Source: Fimbriimonadia bacterium (GTDB lineage Bacteria; Armatimonadota; Fimbriimonadia; Fimbriimonadales; GBS-DC). Taken from it: a DNA stretch of 64,000 bases. Location of the stretch: contig JAHCHP010000018.1 in the NCBI GenBank assembly GCA_026129765.1, positions 1 through 64,000 of the forward strand, in the 5' to 3' direction. Below are positions 1 through 9,361 of the stretch, piece by piece. A model generated the notes under the pieces. The model was given only the letters and a program-made list of their open reading frames with translations. It made no database searches and was not told the DNA's origin. The position numbers were made by a program, and so were the translations under genes. Positions within the stretch are counted from its first letter, which is position 1. Every line of letters begins with the position of its first letter.

Positions 1-133
1 AAAGCGCAAAGACGGCATACTGCGATCATTGGTTTCATACGCCTTTTACTATTCGCCGCGCGCCCTGAAACTCCTGCCCGCGCTTTTGACAGGTTCAGAG
101 GAGGGTGTGATCTCTGTCGTTGAAAAGAGTTTA

Positions 134-142
134 TGGTATAAT
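134..142 (+). promoter_or_regulatory. Extended -10 promoter element upstream of the VapBC-like pair
   Basis: The sequence TGGTATAAT (-10 TATAAT at 137-142 with an upstream TG) is a near-perfect extended -10. It predicts a transcript start near 149, about 100 nt before the antitoxin gene. No convincing -35 is present. A weaker TATTCA at 238-243 would place a start near 250, two bases before the antitoxin ATG. Positions 1-251 hold no gene I can support; a 68-codon open frame at 29-235 has no start signal or recognisable family. Confidence 0.5.
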
Positions 143-251
143 ACACTTGTAAGCCTTTTCAGAAAAATCAATCTCAATGAATCCTGGGCGTCGTGCACGC
201 TTGGTGTCCCTTACCAGGCAAAGCTTTTAAACTGAATTATTCATTACTATC

Positions 252-491
252 ATGAAAACACAAGTTATCGAAGGCACTTTAGAAGAGGTACAAAAACAAT
301 TAAGCGCACTACCTTTTTTGTCTAACAAGCGTTTGCGTGTAGTCATTTCAGAGACAGAACCTCATGATCAATCCTTACCGAACTCTTCTCTCCAATACGC
401 GAAAAAACGCAACGGATTGATTTTGCTTCCTACCAAAAAACCTGAAGAGGTTGTTACTGTTGAGATGGTAAAGGAATTGAGCGAGGATTAA
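252..491 (+). CDS. Putative VapB-type antitoxin
   Basis: This 79-residue protein is probably the antitoxin of the PIN toxin that follows 3 bp after its stop codon. Antitoxins of this kind neutralise the partner nuclease through an acidic C-terminal tail and bind their own promoter through the N-terminal part. The C-terminus here (about residues 52-79) carries an RNGLILLP segment followed by a Glu-rich stretch ending ELSED, typical of toxin-wrapping tails. The DNA-binding family cannot be told from sequence alone. The ATG has no obvious ribosome binding site. The call rests mainly on size, the tail and the partner. Confidence 0.6.
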   Translation: MKTQVIEGTLEEVQKQLSALPFLSNKRLRVVISETEPHDQSLPNSSLQYAKKRNGLILLPTKKPEEVVTVEMVKELSED

Positions 492-494
492 TTT

Positions 495-941
495 GTGTCT
501 ATCAAGTTGTTAGACGTTAACCTGCTAATTGCTCTTCACGACCCAAAACATGTCGGACATGACCTTGCTCATAACTGGTTTGAACAAGAAGGACAGTACG
601 GTTGGGCAACCTGTCCACTTACAGAAAATGGTTTCTTGCGCATTGTAACGCAAGAAGCTTATCCTAATCGTGTTGAGAGCATTCTCGACGCAATCTTTGT
701 TTTAGAAAACATGATTCGAAATTATGAAAAAAAACATTACTTTTGGAGCGATAACATTTCTCTACGAGACCACAGACTGTTTAAACCAGAAATGATTCTT
801 GGGCACCGCCAACTTACTGATATATACCTTTTAGGGTTGTGCCAGAAAAATGGCGGTACATTGGTAACTCTGGACACTTCTATCCACGTGACCTCGATAC
901 AGTCTCCCCATTCTGAGTTGATTTTGACCCTTTCCATTTAG
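495..941 (+). CDS. PIN-domain toxin (VapC-like ribonuclease)
   Basis: A 148-residue PIN-domain protein, expected to be a Mg2+-dependent ribonuclease toxin. The acidic residues of the PIN fold are visible: Asp in LLDVNLLIAL near residue 7, Glu in TENGFLRI near 44, Asp in LTDIYLLGL near 107 and Asp in TLDTSI near 124. This matches the subfamily that contains an ENGFxRI motif. The start is GTG at 495, 3 bp after the antitoxin stop, so translation is probably coupled. The full PIN length is present, so the toxin is likely intact. The cellular RNA target cannot be predicted. Confidence 0.85.
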   Translation: MSIKLLDVNLLIALHDPKHVGHDLAHNWFEQEGQYGWATCPLTENGFLRIVTQEAYPNRVESILDAIFVLENMIRNYEKKHYFWSDNISLRDHRLFKPEMILGHRQLTDIYLLGLCQKNGGTLVTLDTSIHVTSIQSPHSELILTLSI

Positions 942-993
942 TTTCATTGCTTTTAAATTAACGATAGAAAACCAACCTGTTCCCTCAATAGGT

Positions 994-999
994 TATAAT
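994..999 (+). promoter_or_regulatory. -10 element of the BNR propeller gene
   Basis: TATAAT lies at 994-999, predicting transcription from about 1006. That leaves a leader of about 12 nt which consists almost entirely of the ribosome binding site GAGGAGG (1005-1011) before the ATG at 1018. Confidence 0.55.
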
Positions 1000-1017
1000 A
1001 TAGAGAGGAGGCGGTGT

Positions 1018-3252
1018 ATGAAAAGCGGTTGGATCGCAGTATCCGCATTATGCCTATTCATGGTGTCAGGCGCGTACGCGCAAGACCCGGGCGGAACCGA
1101 TGGTCAGGTGACCATTGGGGAGCGCGACTTTGCCGAGCCGGGCGAATTCGTGCGTGAACGGTATCGCTGGTTCTTCGGACAAAGACTGATTCCCACTGGA
1201 TTACCCTATGGCAGTTTGCGGGCAATGGCATGGGAACAAGCGCAGCGATTGCCGGACTTAGCCAGGCAAGGACACCAGTGGAACCAGTCCCCTTGGGAGT
1301 TTTTCGGACCGCAGCAAATCGAGAACGGCTGGAATGGAACCCCCACAGCAGGACAAGTGGTGGCGTTGGCTGTCGACCCGTTTGACCCGGCGATTCTCTA
1401 TGCGGGCGCGGGCAACGGCGGCTTATGGAAAAGCGTTGACAGCGGTCTGTCGTGGACTTGCATTAGCAACGACCTGCCCACCAGTAGCAGCGGGGCAATC
1501 ACCATTGACCCCGTAGATCGGAATACGATTTATTACGGAACCGGCGAATATACGCTCAGCCTCAACAGCTACGGGGGCGCGGGTATCTTTCGATCCAAAA
1601 ACGGCGGACTCACGTGGGAAAAGTTAGATGGCGGCGCGCTCAGCGACCTGCGCATCAGTGAAATCGTGATTGATCCCACCCGGCGAACGACTCTTTACGC
1701 TGCCACCAGCCGCGGCATTTACAAATCGACCGATGGCGGCGCGCGCTGGACGCCCACCCTCAAAGGTTTCGCGCAATCGCTCATGATCCATCCGCAAGAC
1801 CCCTCTTTGCTCCATGCTACATTGGGCGATCCGGACGGCGACCCAGCGAACGGTTTCTACACCTCAACCGATGGCGGTCTCACTTGGAAACGCGCCGAGC
1901 GACTACCTGCCGGTTTCATCGTGGGGCGCGTGGAAGCCGCGCTTTGCAAAGGCAGCCCGAATGTCATCTATCTCAGCTTCGCGGCGGCGCCGGGCGGCAC
2001 AATCGGAACCTACAAAAGCCTGGATGGCGGCAAACGCTGGCAGCGGCTTTTCACCGCGCCAGATTATGGCGCGCAGCAATCTTGGTATAACAACGCGATT
2101 GCCGTTGACCCGGTGAACCCCGACATCGTCTATCTGGGAGGACTCTCGTTTTGGCGTTCGAACGATGGCGGCTTGACTTGGAGCGATCGGGGGCGTTCCT
2201 ACTCTGGCGGTGGGCTTCATCCCGATATGCATCATCTTGTGGTTCATCCCTACGACCCGCAAATCGTCTACGCTGCATGCGATGGCGGCGTTTATAAGTC
2301 GTTGGATCGAGGCGAACGCTGGCAATCCTTGACCATGCAATTGGCAAATGTGGAGTTTTACAGCCTGGCGGTTCATCCCACGAATCATAACATCGTTTTA
2401 GGCGGCACCCAGGACAATGGCAGTCTGATGAAACCGGAACACAGCCTGTTTTGGCGCGTGAACTTCTGGGGCGACAGTGGTGCCGTCGCGTTCAAAAGCA
2501 GCGACCCCAGCACACTCTATATCGAGTATGTGTTTTTGGAGTTGTACCGGTCGCGGGATAGTGGCGCGACTTGGCAGCCCATCATGGGCGGACTGAACCG
2601 GCAAGGCGCGCAGTTCGTATCGCCTTTCATCACCGACCCTTCTAATCCCAGCCGCCTCTATGCGGGCAGCCGGGTGGTGTCGCGCAGCGAAAATGAGGGC
2701 GATTTTTGGCAGACGATCAGTCCCGATTGGGGATCGCCTATTAATGCCATCGCGGTCGCGCCTTCCGATCCGCGCCTGATCTATGCAGGGCTGGTCAATG
2801 GCAGGCTTTATCGCACCGAGAATTACGGCTCGAGTTGGGAACTGTGTACCCCCAAACTTCCCGCGCGCCCCCTTACCGCGATTGCCGTTTCGCAAAGCAA
2901 TCCCCGCCGGATCGCCGTGACAATGGGCGGTTTCAAAACGGAGCATGTCTATCGCTCAGAGGATGGCGGCAGAACATGGGTCAGCGCGTCCGGTAACCTG
3001 CCCGATGTTCCAGTTAACACCCTCTTGTTCCACCCCGATAGCGACGATGCCATGATCATCGGCACTGACATCGGGGTCTTCTACAGCGCAAATTCAGGTC
3101 GGAGTTGGATGCGTTGGACAGGCAACCTACCTTCCCATCTCACGGTTCTGAAGTTGGATTATCATGCCCTCACCCGGCGGGTTTATATCGCCACACACGG
3201 CAGGGGAATTTGGCGCGCGTTTGTGCCTCCTCTTTCTAATGGTGGTAAATAA
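1018..3252 (+). CDS. Secreted BNR/Asp-box beta-propeller protein
   Basis: A 744-residue exported protein. Residues 1-21 form a signal peptide with a likely cleavage at AYA-Q. The rest is a run of about twelve Asp-box (BNR) motifs of the form S-x-D-x-G-x-x-W, for example KSVDSGLSW, KSTDGGARW, TSTDGGLTW and RSEDGGRTW, spaced about 50 residues apart. This predicts one or two beta-propellers of the sortilin/xyloglucanase (Vps10-like) type. No sialidase Arg triad or glycosidase acid is obvious, so I would not name an enzyme. It starts at an ATG with a strong GAGGAGG site and appears monocistronic. A surface binding or glycan-related role is inference. Confidence 0.85.
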   Translation: MKSGWIAVSALCLFMVSGAYAQDPGGTDGQVTIGERDFAEPGEFVRERYRWFFGQRLIPTGLPYGSLRAMAWEQAQRLPDLARQGHQWNQSPWEFFGPQQIENGWNGTPTAGQVVALAVDPFDPAILYAGAGNGGLWKSVDSGLSWTCISNDLPTSSSGAITIDPVDRNTIYYGTGEYTLSLNSYGGAGIFRSKNGGLTWEKLDGGALSDLRISEIVIDPTRRTTLYAATSRGIYKSTDGGARWTPTLKGFAQSLMIHPQDPSLLHATLGDPDGDPANGFYTSTDGGLTWKRAERLPAGFIVGRVEAALCKGSPNVIYLSFAAAPGGTIGTYKSLDGGKRWQRLFTAPDYGAQQSWYNNAIAVDPVNPDIVYLGGLSFWRSNDGGLTWSDRGRSYSGGGLHPDMHHLVVHPYDPQIVYAACDGGVYKSLDRGERWQSLTMQLANVEFYSLAVHPTNHNIVLGGTQDNGSLMKPEHSLFWRVNFWGDSGAVAFKSSDPSTLYIEYVFLELYRSRDSGATWQPIMGGLNRQGAQFVSPFITDPSNPSRLYAGSRVVSRSENEGDFWQTISPDWGSPINAIAVAPSDPRLIYAGLVNGRLYRTENYGSSWELCTPKLPARPLTAIAVSQSNPRRIAVTMGGFKTEHVYRSEDGGRTWVSASGNLPDVPVNTLLFHPDSDDAMIIGTDIGVFYSANSGRSWMRWTGNLPSHLTVLKLDYHALTRRVYIATHGRGIWRAFVPPLSNGGK

Positions 3253-3294
3253 AATTACCGCGACCGCGAATAGCGATTTTGAGGGCTTCCATGC

Positions 3295-3300
3295 TATAAT
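3295..3300 (+). promoter_or_regulatory. -10 element of the WecG/TagA gene
   Basis: TGCTATAAT (extended -10, hexamer at 3295-3300) predicts transcription from about 3307. This lies downstream of the in-frame GTG at 3304, so the ATG at 3325 is the better start, giving an 18-nt leader. Confidence 0.6.
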
Positions 3301-3324
3301 CCTGTGAGGCATAGGACAACAAGG

Positions 3325-4074
3325 ATGGTACGGGAGCGCAGTTTGGAATTACCAACAATCACAGTGCTGGGCGCAAAGGTGCATGCGGTGGGAATGGATC
3401 AAACCCTGCAATGCATCGAGTCTTTTATTGTCAGCCGTGAACCGCATCTGGTGCTGACCGCGGACGCGACCGCTTTTGTCATCGCCCATGGAGACCCCGA
3501 ATTCCAAGCGATTTGGCAATGCGCCGACTTAGTAACGCCGGACGGGGTGGGGCTATTGTGGGCAGCGAAACGCGCAGGTACTCCCCTCAAGGAGCGGGTC
3601 TCTGGGGTCGACATCGTACGCGAGATGGCGCGTCTCAGCCACGAGCGCGGTTATAAACTCTTCTTGTTGGGCGCAGCGCCGGACATTGCGGAGGCTGCCG
3701 CTCAAAATCTTCTCAAGTCTTATCCTCAAGCGCGCTTCGTCGGTATCCGGGACGGCTACTTTTCCGAGGGCGACGAAGTCGCGCTGCTGGAACAGATTCG
3801 CCAAGCGCAGCCCGATGTCTTAATCGCCGCGATGGGCATGCCGAAACAAGAAAAATGGCTGATGCGTCATAAAGACCGCTTGAATGTCCCAGTCAGTATC
3901 GGCGTGGGTGGCAGCTTTGATGTCTATTCTGGCAAAGTGAAGCGCGCGCCTAAACTGTTCCAAGCGGTCGGGATGGAATGGCTGTGGCGGTTACTGCAAG
4001 ACCCGAAAAAAATCGGCAAAGTGAAAAATCTGCCCCGTTTCGTTTCGCTCGTCATGAGGGAAAAAAAACATTAA
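3325..4074 (+). CDS. WecG/TagA/CpsF family glycosyltransferase
   Basis: A 249-residue GT26 family enzyme. Family members transfer N-acetylmannosamine or a related sugar from UDP-sugar onto a polyprenyl-diphosphate-linked acceptor during synthesis of surface polymers. Family blocks are clear: VTPDGVG with the conserved catalytic Asp, RVSGVDIV, GMPKQEKW, GVGGSFDVYSG, and the C-terminal APKLFQ...GMEWLWRLLQDP membrane-association segment. The length is normal for the family. An in-frame GTG at 3304 would add 7 residues but lies before the predicted transcript start. The exact sugar cannot be told, and no polysaccharide cluster surrounds it. Confidence 0.9.
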   Translation: MVRERSLELPTITVLGAKVHAVGMDQTLQCIESFIVSREPHLVLTADATAFVIAHGDPEFQAIWQCADLVTPDGVGLLWAAKRAGTPLKERVSGVDIVREMARLSHERGYKLFLLGAAPDIAEAAAQNLLKSYPQARFVGIRDGYFSEGDEVALLEQIRQAQPDVLIAAMGMPKQEKWLMRHKDRLNVPVSIGVGGSFDVYSGKVKRAPKLFQAVGMEWLWRLLQDPKKIGKVKNLPRFVSLVMREKKH

Positions 4075-4150
4075 ACGTTTTCACAAAGATTTGAATCTGT
4101 AATCAAGCAGCAGTCTTTGACCTGCAATTCTATTTGGGAGGACCCAACAA

Positions 4151-6214
4151 ATGCGACATTGGCAGCGGACCCTAATCACCGCAACGGTGTTAATCATGGC
4201 AAAAACAACCATAGCGCAAGCAGAAGACATCCCCATCACCCGCGTGATCCTGTTTCGGAGCGGCGTGGGCTACATTGAACGCAGTGGATCGGTAGACGGT
4301 ATGGGGAGCCTGACTTTGAATTTGAAAACCGATCAAATGAACGATCTCTTAAAATCGTTAGTGCTGCAAGACCTGGACGGAGGGCGTATCTTGCCTGTGC
4401 AATACCCCCCGCAAGACCCCTTAGACCGCACAATGAGATCGTTCGCAGTGAATTTAGGCGATAACCCCTCACGCAGCGTGTTGCTTCAGCGATTACGAGG
4501 AGTCTCTATCGAGGTAGTGATGAACACTCCGTCGGACAAACCCATTCGCGGGCGCGTCATCAGCGTGCAGGCGCGCCAAGCCACAAACGACCGGGTTACC
4601 ACCAGCTACGATGAACTGCACCTGATGACTTCCGAAGGGGTACAGACCCTCAATTGCGACCAAATCAAGCAGTTCAAAGTGCTGGACGAACGCATCCAAA
4701 ACGAAATGCAAGCCGCGCTGGAGACGCTGGCAGGCGGACTGGACACCACCCGCAAACCGGTTCAACTGCAGTTTAGCGGGCGTGGAAAACGCCGTGTCCT
4801 GGTAGGCTACATCACCGAAATGCCGGTCTGGAAAATGAGCTATCGCTTAGTGCTGGCAGACAGCGGTCCCTCTCTGTTACAGGGCTGGGCAATTGCCGAA
4901 AACACCAGCGAAGAGGATTGGCGCAATGTTCAGATTTCGCTGGTATCAGGCAAACCGGTCAGTTTCATCCAGAACCTCTACCAACCGCTTTACAACAAAC
5001 GCCCGGTCTTCACGCCCCAAATTGACGCGGGTCTGTTGCCCCAAACCTACACAGGCGCGTTGGAAGAGTGGGACAAAAAAGCGGACGGACGCGACTCGAA
5101 TGAGCGAGCGAAGGCAGCGGCTCCTGGATCGCCCCCTACCGAAGCGGGCGGATTACGCGGCGGCTTCGGAGGCGGTGGAGGCGGTCCGGCAGGCAGGGCG
5201 ATGATGGATATGGAATCGATGGGCGAGAGTGTGGAAGCGATGGCGACGGGTCAAGAGGTGGGCGCGCTGTTTGAATACAGCATCGACCAACCCGTCACTA
5301 TCTTGCGCCAGCAATCCGCCATGCTGCCCGTCATCAACCAGCGTGTAGAAGCGGAATCGCTTTCAGTTTACAACCCCAACACGAATGCGCGTTTCCCGCT
5401 GTATGGCGCAAAGTTGAAGAACGCGACTCCTTTAACGCTGATGGAAGGACCGATCACCGTCTACCTGGACAACTCTTATGGAGGGGACGCGCTGATTGAA
5501 ACCATCGAGCCGGGCGGCGAACGATACTTGACCTACGCGCTGGATATGAAAGTCGAGGTGAACCGCGAAGGGGGCGACAACAGCCAGCAAGTGGTGGCTT
5601 TGAAAATCGTCCGAGGCGTCTTAGACGAAACAATTAAAAACCGAATCCAAAGCAAATATGTGATTCGTAACCGGGACACCAAAACCCGCTCTTTGATTAT
5701 CGAGCAGCCAATCAACGAAGGCTGGGAATTGGTTGAACCCCAAAAAGTAGAAGAAAAAACGGCAAACCTCTACCGTTTTCGCGTGGAATTAGCCGCTGAC
5801 AAAACGTCGGAACTCTCCACTGTAGAAGAGATTATCGTCAGCCAAACCTTCGCGCTGTCGGCAATGGACTTGGACCAGATACGACTGTACCTGCGTAACC
5901 CGAAAGCCTCCAATGCGCTGAAAACCGCGCTGCAAGAGATTATCAAGCGACAGGGTGAAATTTCACAGACCCAAGCGGAAATCGGCAGAGCGCAAGCGCA
6001 GATCAAATCGATTGATGAAGACCAAGCGCGTATCCGCCAGAACATGCAGCAGTTAGAGAAAACCTCTGATCTTTACAAGCAGTATGTGAAGAAGTTGACC
6101 GATCAAGAGGCGCAGTTGGAACGGCTGCGGGACGAAATCAACAGCCTGAACACGCGCCTGCAGTCGCAAAGAAGTTCATTGGCAAACTACATCCAGAATC
6201 TGAATGTAGAGTGA
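4151..6214 (+). CDS. DUF4139 domain protein, exported
   Basis: A 687-residue exported protein with an N-terminal signal peptide (about residues 1-24, ending IAQA-E). It begins the mature chain with ITRVILFRSGVGYIERSG, typical of DUF4139 proteins, whose function is not established. A Gly-rich linker lies near residues 335-350 (GGLRGGFGGGGGGPAG). The last 110 residues form a strong coiled coil rich in Gln, Glu and Arg. The ribosome binding site GGGAGG lies 8 nt before the ATG. A role in cell-envelope structure is a guess from the architecture. The gene stands alone between a short intergenic space and a repeat cluster. Confidence 0.8.
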   Translation: MRHWQRTLITATVLIMAKTTIAQAEDIPITRVILFRSGVGYIERSGSVDGMGSLTLNLKTDQMNDLLKSLVLQDLDGGRILPVQYPPQDPLDRTMRSFAVNLGDNPSRSVLLQRLRGVSIEVVMNTPSDKPIRGRVISVQARQATNDRVTTSYDELHLMTSEGVQTLNCDQIKQFKVLDERIQNEMQAALETLAGGLDTTRKPVQLQFSGRGKRRVLVGYITEMPVWKMSYRLVLADSGPSLLQGWAIAENTSEEDWRNVQISLVSGKPVSFIQNLYQPLYNKRPVFTPQIDAGLLPQTYTGALEEWDKKADGRDSNERAKAAAPGSPPTEAGGLRGGFGGGGGGPAGRAMMDMESMGESVEAMATGQEVGALFEYSIDQPVTILRQQSAMLPVINQRVEAESLSVYNPNTNARFPLYGAKLKNATPLTLMEGPITVYLDNSYGGDALIETIEPGGERYLTYALDMKVEVNREGGDNSQQVVALKIVRGVLDETIKNRIQSKYVIRNRDTKTRSLIIEQPINEGWELVEPQKVEEKTANLYRFRVELAADKTSELSTVEEIIVSQTFALSAMDLDQIRLYLRNPKASNALKTALQEIIKRQGEISQTQAEIGRAQAQIKSIDEDQARIRQNMQQLEKTSDLYKQYVKKLTDQEAQLERLRDEINSLNTRLQSQRSSLANYIQNLNVE

Positions 6215-6279
6215 GGTTTTTGAGTCAGGAATCCAGCATTAAGAAACGGACTCATTCACCATGCTTAGAGGTGACAGCT

Positions 6280-6426
6280 TGTAGGGGCGCGCCTGCGTGT
6301 GCGCCCTCTTGGCGGGCAGACACATAGGTCTACCCCTACGTTTTTTGTCATGCCGAGCGCAGCCGAGGCATCTGCTTTCGTCATGCCGAGCGCAGCCGAG
6401 GCATCTGCTTTTGAGTTTTGAATAAC
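6280..6426. repeat. Composite intergenic repeat, copy A, with a tandem duplicated unit
   Basis: The 306-bp space between 6215 and 6521 holds no gene. It contains an inverted pair GTAGGGG (6281-6287) and CCCCTAC (6333-6339), followed by two tandem copies (6347-6377 and 6380-6410, period 33) of a unit that begins GTCATGCCGAGCGCAGCCGA and ends in GGCATCTGCTT. The same modules recur at about 30100, 31400-31620, 40600-40720, 48950-49053 and, degenerate, at 61856-61925. Confidence 0.75.
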
Positions 6427-6521
6427 TGCACTTTAGAGGTTGCGCATGAGCCAGCACAGGCGGACTTTGCATCTATATTGGCGCAAAGTCATTCACGGAT
6501 CAAGAAGGCAAAGTACTCTAT

Positions 6522-7019
6522 CTATCTCTGGTTCACTTTGTACAGCCCGCGAACATAAGCGATCTGACCCGCATGATAGAAGTCATGCTCGATGAGCATT
6601 TGAAACAGCGCGTAAAGTGTTTTGCGCTCGCCTCCATAAACCGGTCTCTCCACATCCAAATCATCATCTGACAGCGATTCCAGCGCATCCAGAACCGCTT
6701 CATGTCCTTCACGCGCAATCGCTAAGGCTGCCTGCAAGTCGCCGTGCATCGCGCGAAATTGGTTCTCCATCGCCTGCCAATCGAGACTCGATTCGCCCAA
6801 CGCCGTAGAGAGCTGCACCAACTTATCTGCCCCGGTATGGAAAATGATTTTCACGATGGAGCCATCCGCCCAAGGAAACCCCGCATAGCCGATAGGAGGC
6901 TTCCATTCGGCTTCCTCCTGAGTCAACCCCTTCACAACCGCTTGGAAACTGTGGTACGCGCTGCCGTGATACGCCTGCTTAGCCCACTCGGTCAATGCCT
7001 GCGCGCGAATTTTAGACAT
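6522..7019 (-). CDS. DinB-family protein
   Basis: A 165-residue four-helix-bundle protein of the DinB/YfiT type. Members bind a metal through three histidines and include thiol transferases and DNA-damage-induced proteins of unknown role. The motif [18 protein letters not shown] near the C-terminus supplies the typical H-x3-H-x-GQI signature, and FHTGADKL near residue 65 gives the first His. I chose the ATG at 7019 because GGGGAGG lies just upstream; the frame is open further but without a start signal. It overlaps the end of the dUTPase gene by 8 bp, so the two are co-transcribed and probably translationally coupled. Confidence 0.8.
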   Translation of the reverse strand: MSKIRAQALTEWAKQAYHGSAYHSFQAVVKGLTQEEAEWKPPIGYAGFPWADGSIVKIIFHTGADKLVQLSTALGESSLDWQAMENQFRAMHGDLQAALAIAREGHEAVLDALESLSDDDLDVERPVYGGERKTLYALFQMLIEHDFYHAGQIAYVRGLYKVNQR

Positions 7020-7473
7020 GATGATCCTCCCCTCGTAACCCCGTGCTTCCGAAACCACCCTCACCCCGTTCGGTTTCAGGCAGATGCTCGACCTCTTCCC
7101 AATCCACGCGCTGGACCGGCACAATAACCATTTGCGCTATCCGGTCTCCCCGGTGAATGGTGAAAGGCTCCTGACCCCAATTGACCAATATCACATGAAT
7201 TTCGCCCCGGAAGTCACTGTCAATCGTGCCGGGGCTGTTGACCATCCCCACCGCATGGCTTGCCGCCAGCCCGCTGCGGGGGCGGATTTGCGCCTCATAT
7301 CCATCGGGAACTGCCACTCTTATGCCGGTCGGAACGAGGCTATGCGCGCCGGGCGCAAGCGTCAAAGGCTCCTCTACGGCGGCGTAGAGATCAGCCCCTG
7401 AAGACCCTGCCGTTTGATAATGCGGGATAGGCAGGTCCCGGGCGCGCGCTTCGCGAGAGATAAGAACACGCAT
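7012..7473 (-). CDS. dut: dUTP diphosphatase
   Basis: A complete 153-residue trimeric dUTPase, hydrolysing dUTP to dUMP and diphosphate. This keeps uracil out of DNA and supplies dUMP for thymidylate synthesis. All five motifs are visible in order: [34 protein letters not shown] with the catalytic Asp, [12 protein letters not shown], and [10 protein letters not shown], the flexible C-terminal arm. The gene lies between a sensor kinase (15 bp upstream) and a DinB protein (8-bp overlap downstream), forming a probable three-gene operon. Confidence 0.95.
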   Translation of the reverse strand: MRVLISREARARDLPIPHYQTAGSSGADLYAAVEEPLTLAPGAHSLVPTGIRVAVPDGYEAQIRPRSGLAASHAVGMVNSPGTIDSDFRGEIHVILVNWGQEPFTIHRGDRIAQMVIVPVQRVDWEEVEHLPETERGEGGFGSTGLRGEDHHV

Positions 7474-7488
7474 GATGATGAGAGCAAA

Positions 7489-9219
7489 TTAGCCGATGAC
7501 TTCTTCTTCGCCGGACTGAACCTTCGCCGGCACTTTCGGCAAACGCACAAAAAAGGTGGAGCCAACCCCGACTTCACTTTCCGCCCAGATTTTCCCGCCA
7601 TGGATATCTTCGACTAAGTGCTTCACAAGGTGCAAGCCCAAGCCGGTTCCGTACTGCTTCCGAGTATCGGTATTATCCACACGATGGAACTTCTCGAACA
7701 CTCTGGTCAAATGCTCTTTCGGGATTCCCATGCCCTGGTCGGAAACGGAAATCACAATATCCTCGCCGTCAACCCAGCCCTTCACATGAATTTCGCCGCC
7801 GTTGGGCGAGTATTTAATCGCATTGTTCAGCAGGTTCGTGATGATCTGGTCCACCTTATCCTCGTCGGCGATAATGCTGGGAAGGCTCTCATCCACATCG
7901 TGGAATAACTGGTGGCGGTTGGTGGCGGCTTTTTGAACGGTGACGGTTCTCTGAGAAAGCTTATAGACATCGACCTCTTTGAAGACAGGCTTCAAAGATT
8001 CGCCCGCTTCGATTCGCGCGATGTTCAGCAGGTCATTAATAAGACGGGTCAAGCGGTCCGCTTCATGCTCGATAATGGTATAGAATTCGCGGCGGTCTTC
8101 TAAGGTAAACGTGCTGATCTCCTCGTCGGCGGAATCCATCAATAAGGTCGAGATGAACCCCTTAATCGCGGTCAACGGTGTGCGCAGTTCATGCGAAACC
8201 ATCGCCACAAAGGAGGATTTCATGCGCTCTAAGTTGCGGATGTCCGTGATGTCGTTAAAGATCACCACCGTTCCCATCAGCTTATTATCCTCGCCGCGCA
8301 CAATGGCGTTTTGGAGTTGATAGATATGCTCTTTGCCCTCCAGTTGCACGGTGATTTCCAGCAGTTCACCCTCTTTACCTGCCTCCAGAGCAGCGTGTAT
8401 CTGCCCTTGCACAACGGGGTCGTTAATTACCTCTGAATAAAGCTTGTTGACGGAATCGGGCTTCGCGCCAAAAATCCGTCGGGACGCTGCGTTCATCTGC
8501 GCGATTTTGCCATTCGCGTTCACCAGCAGCAGCCCCGCCGTCAAGCTCTCAATCGTATGAATCAGTTCTTCTTTCTCTTCGATGATCGCCTTATAAAGCT
8601 GCATTCCGGCAATCACCGCCGCGACGTTGCGCGCCATACGTTCTAAGATTCGGACATCTTCATCAATAAAGGAGCTGCCGCGCTGCTTATTAAATACATG
8701 CAGCACGCCAATCGTTTGACGGTCCACAATGCGGTTCTCTTCGTCGCGCTTTTCCAGAATCAACGGCACGCTCACACCGTTATTGATATGAAAAAGCGAC
8801 ACATTCTCTTTCACTGTGCGAGGGTCGCCCACCGCATCATGAAAAATCACCGGTTTACCATCCCGAAACACTTCGCCAGAAACGCCTTGCGAACCGCGCA
8901 CACGGAATAGTTTCAGCTCATCGTCGTTCATGCCAAAGGCGGGCGAAATCGCGCGCAGTTCGCCCTCTTCCGGGTCATGCAGCATAAACACTGCTTTCTC
9001 TGCCTGCATAATAGCAGCGATCTGCCGGACTAACCGTTTCAAGGTGGCTTCATAATCGGTCGGCGCTGTGATGTCGGTTGCGGAATCAGCCTGAGATATT
9101 CGTGTTGAGCCCTGCGGTTGAGCTTCAAGCTCTTGCACTCGGTGCGTCAGATGCTGGTTATCTGTTTTGAGTTGATTGAACTGTTTCAACAACTCGCGAT
9201 AGGCTTGTTCCCAATTCAT
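7489..9219 (-). CDS. GAF-PAS sensor histidine kinase (orphan)
   Basis: A 576-residue soluble sensor kinase. A short N-terminal coiled coil (to about residue 40) leads into a GAF domain (about 55-215), a PAS domain (about 225-330), a HisKA dimerisation domain with phospho-acceptor His near 343 in MVSHELRTP, and a HATPase_c domain (about 440-565). The N box NLLNNAIKYSP, G1 DQGMGIP, F box FEKFHRVD and G2 GTGLGLHL are all present. No transmembrane segment is seen, so it senses a cytoplasmic signal. No response regulator is adjacent. I prefer the ATG at 9219, which has GGAG 7 nt upstream, over an in-frame ATG at 9234. Confidence 0.92.
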   Translation of the reverse strand: MNWEQAYRELLKQFNQLKTDNQHLTHRVQELEAQPQGSTRISQADSATDITAPTDYEATLKRLVRQIAAIMQAEKAVFMLHDPEEGELRAISPAFGMNDDELKLFRVRGSQGVSGEVFRDGKPVIFHDAVGDPRTVKENVSLFHINNGVSVPLILEKRDEENRIVDRQTIGVLHVFNKQRGSSFIDEDVRILERMARNVAAVIAGMQLYKAIIEEKEELIHTIESLTAGLLLVNANGKIAQMNAASRRIFGAKPDSVNKLYSEVINDPVVQGQIHAALEAGKEGELLEITVQLEGKEHIYQLQNAIVRGEDNKLMGTVVIFNDITDIRNLERMKSSFVAMVSHELRTPLTAIKGFISTLLMDSADEEISTFTLEDRREFYTIIEHEADRLTRLINDLLNIARIEAGESLKPVFKEVDVYKLSQRTVTVQKAATNRHQLFHDVDESLPSIIADEDKVDQIITNLLNNAIKYSPNGGEIHVKGWVDGEDIVISVSDQGMGIPKEHLTRVFEKFHRVDNTDTRKQYGTGLGLHLVKHLVEDIHGGKIWAESEVGVGSTFFVRLPKVPAKVQSGEEEVIG

Positions 9220-9361
9220 TGTTTCTCCACTCATTCTGTTCGAATACCCCTTACAATTGATAAAAATAGAACTCTGAAGCGATAATTAGGCGGTCTTCCC
9301 GCCGGTCTTGTTCCTTAGACTCCTGCCTACTTAGGCTGTTCCGACGGAACCGCTGGTGTTC

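Noticed and set aside
29-235. A 68-codon open frame at the left edge
   Set aside because: No ribosome binding site, no family resemblance, and an extended -10 promoter lies inside it. It is more likely leader or intergenic DNA.
2398-2946. A 182-codon minus-strand open frame inside the BNR gene
   Set aside because: It lies wholly within a well-supported propeller gene, and its residue composition is that of an antisense shadow.
3304-3324. GTG at 3304 as the start of the WecG/TagA gene
   Set aside because: The predicted transcript start (about 3307) lies downstream of it; the ATG at 3325 fits better.
6347-6410. The two 31-bp direct repeats considered as a CRISPR array
   Set aside because: They are separated by only 2 bp, with no spacers, and the unit occurs singly at other intergenic sites. 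No cas gene is present.
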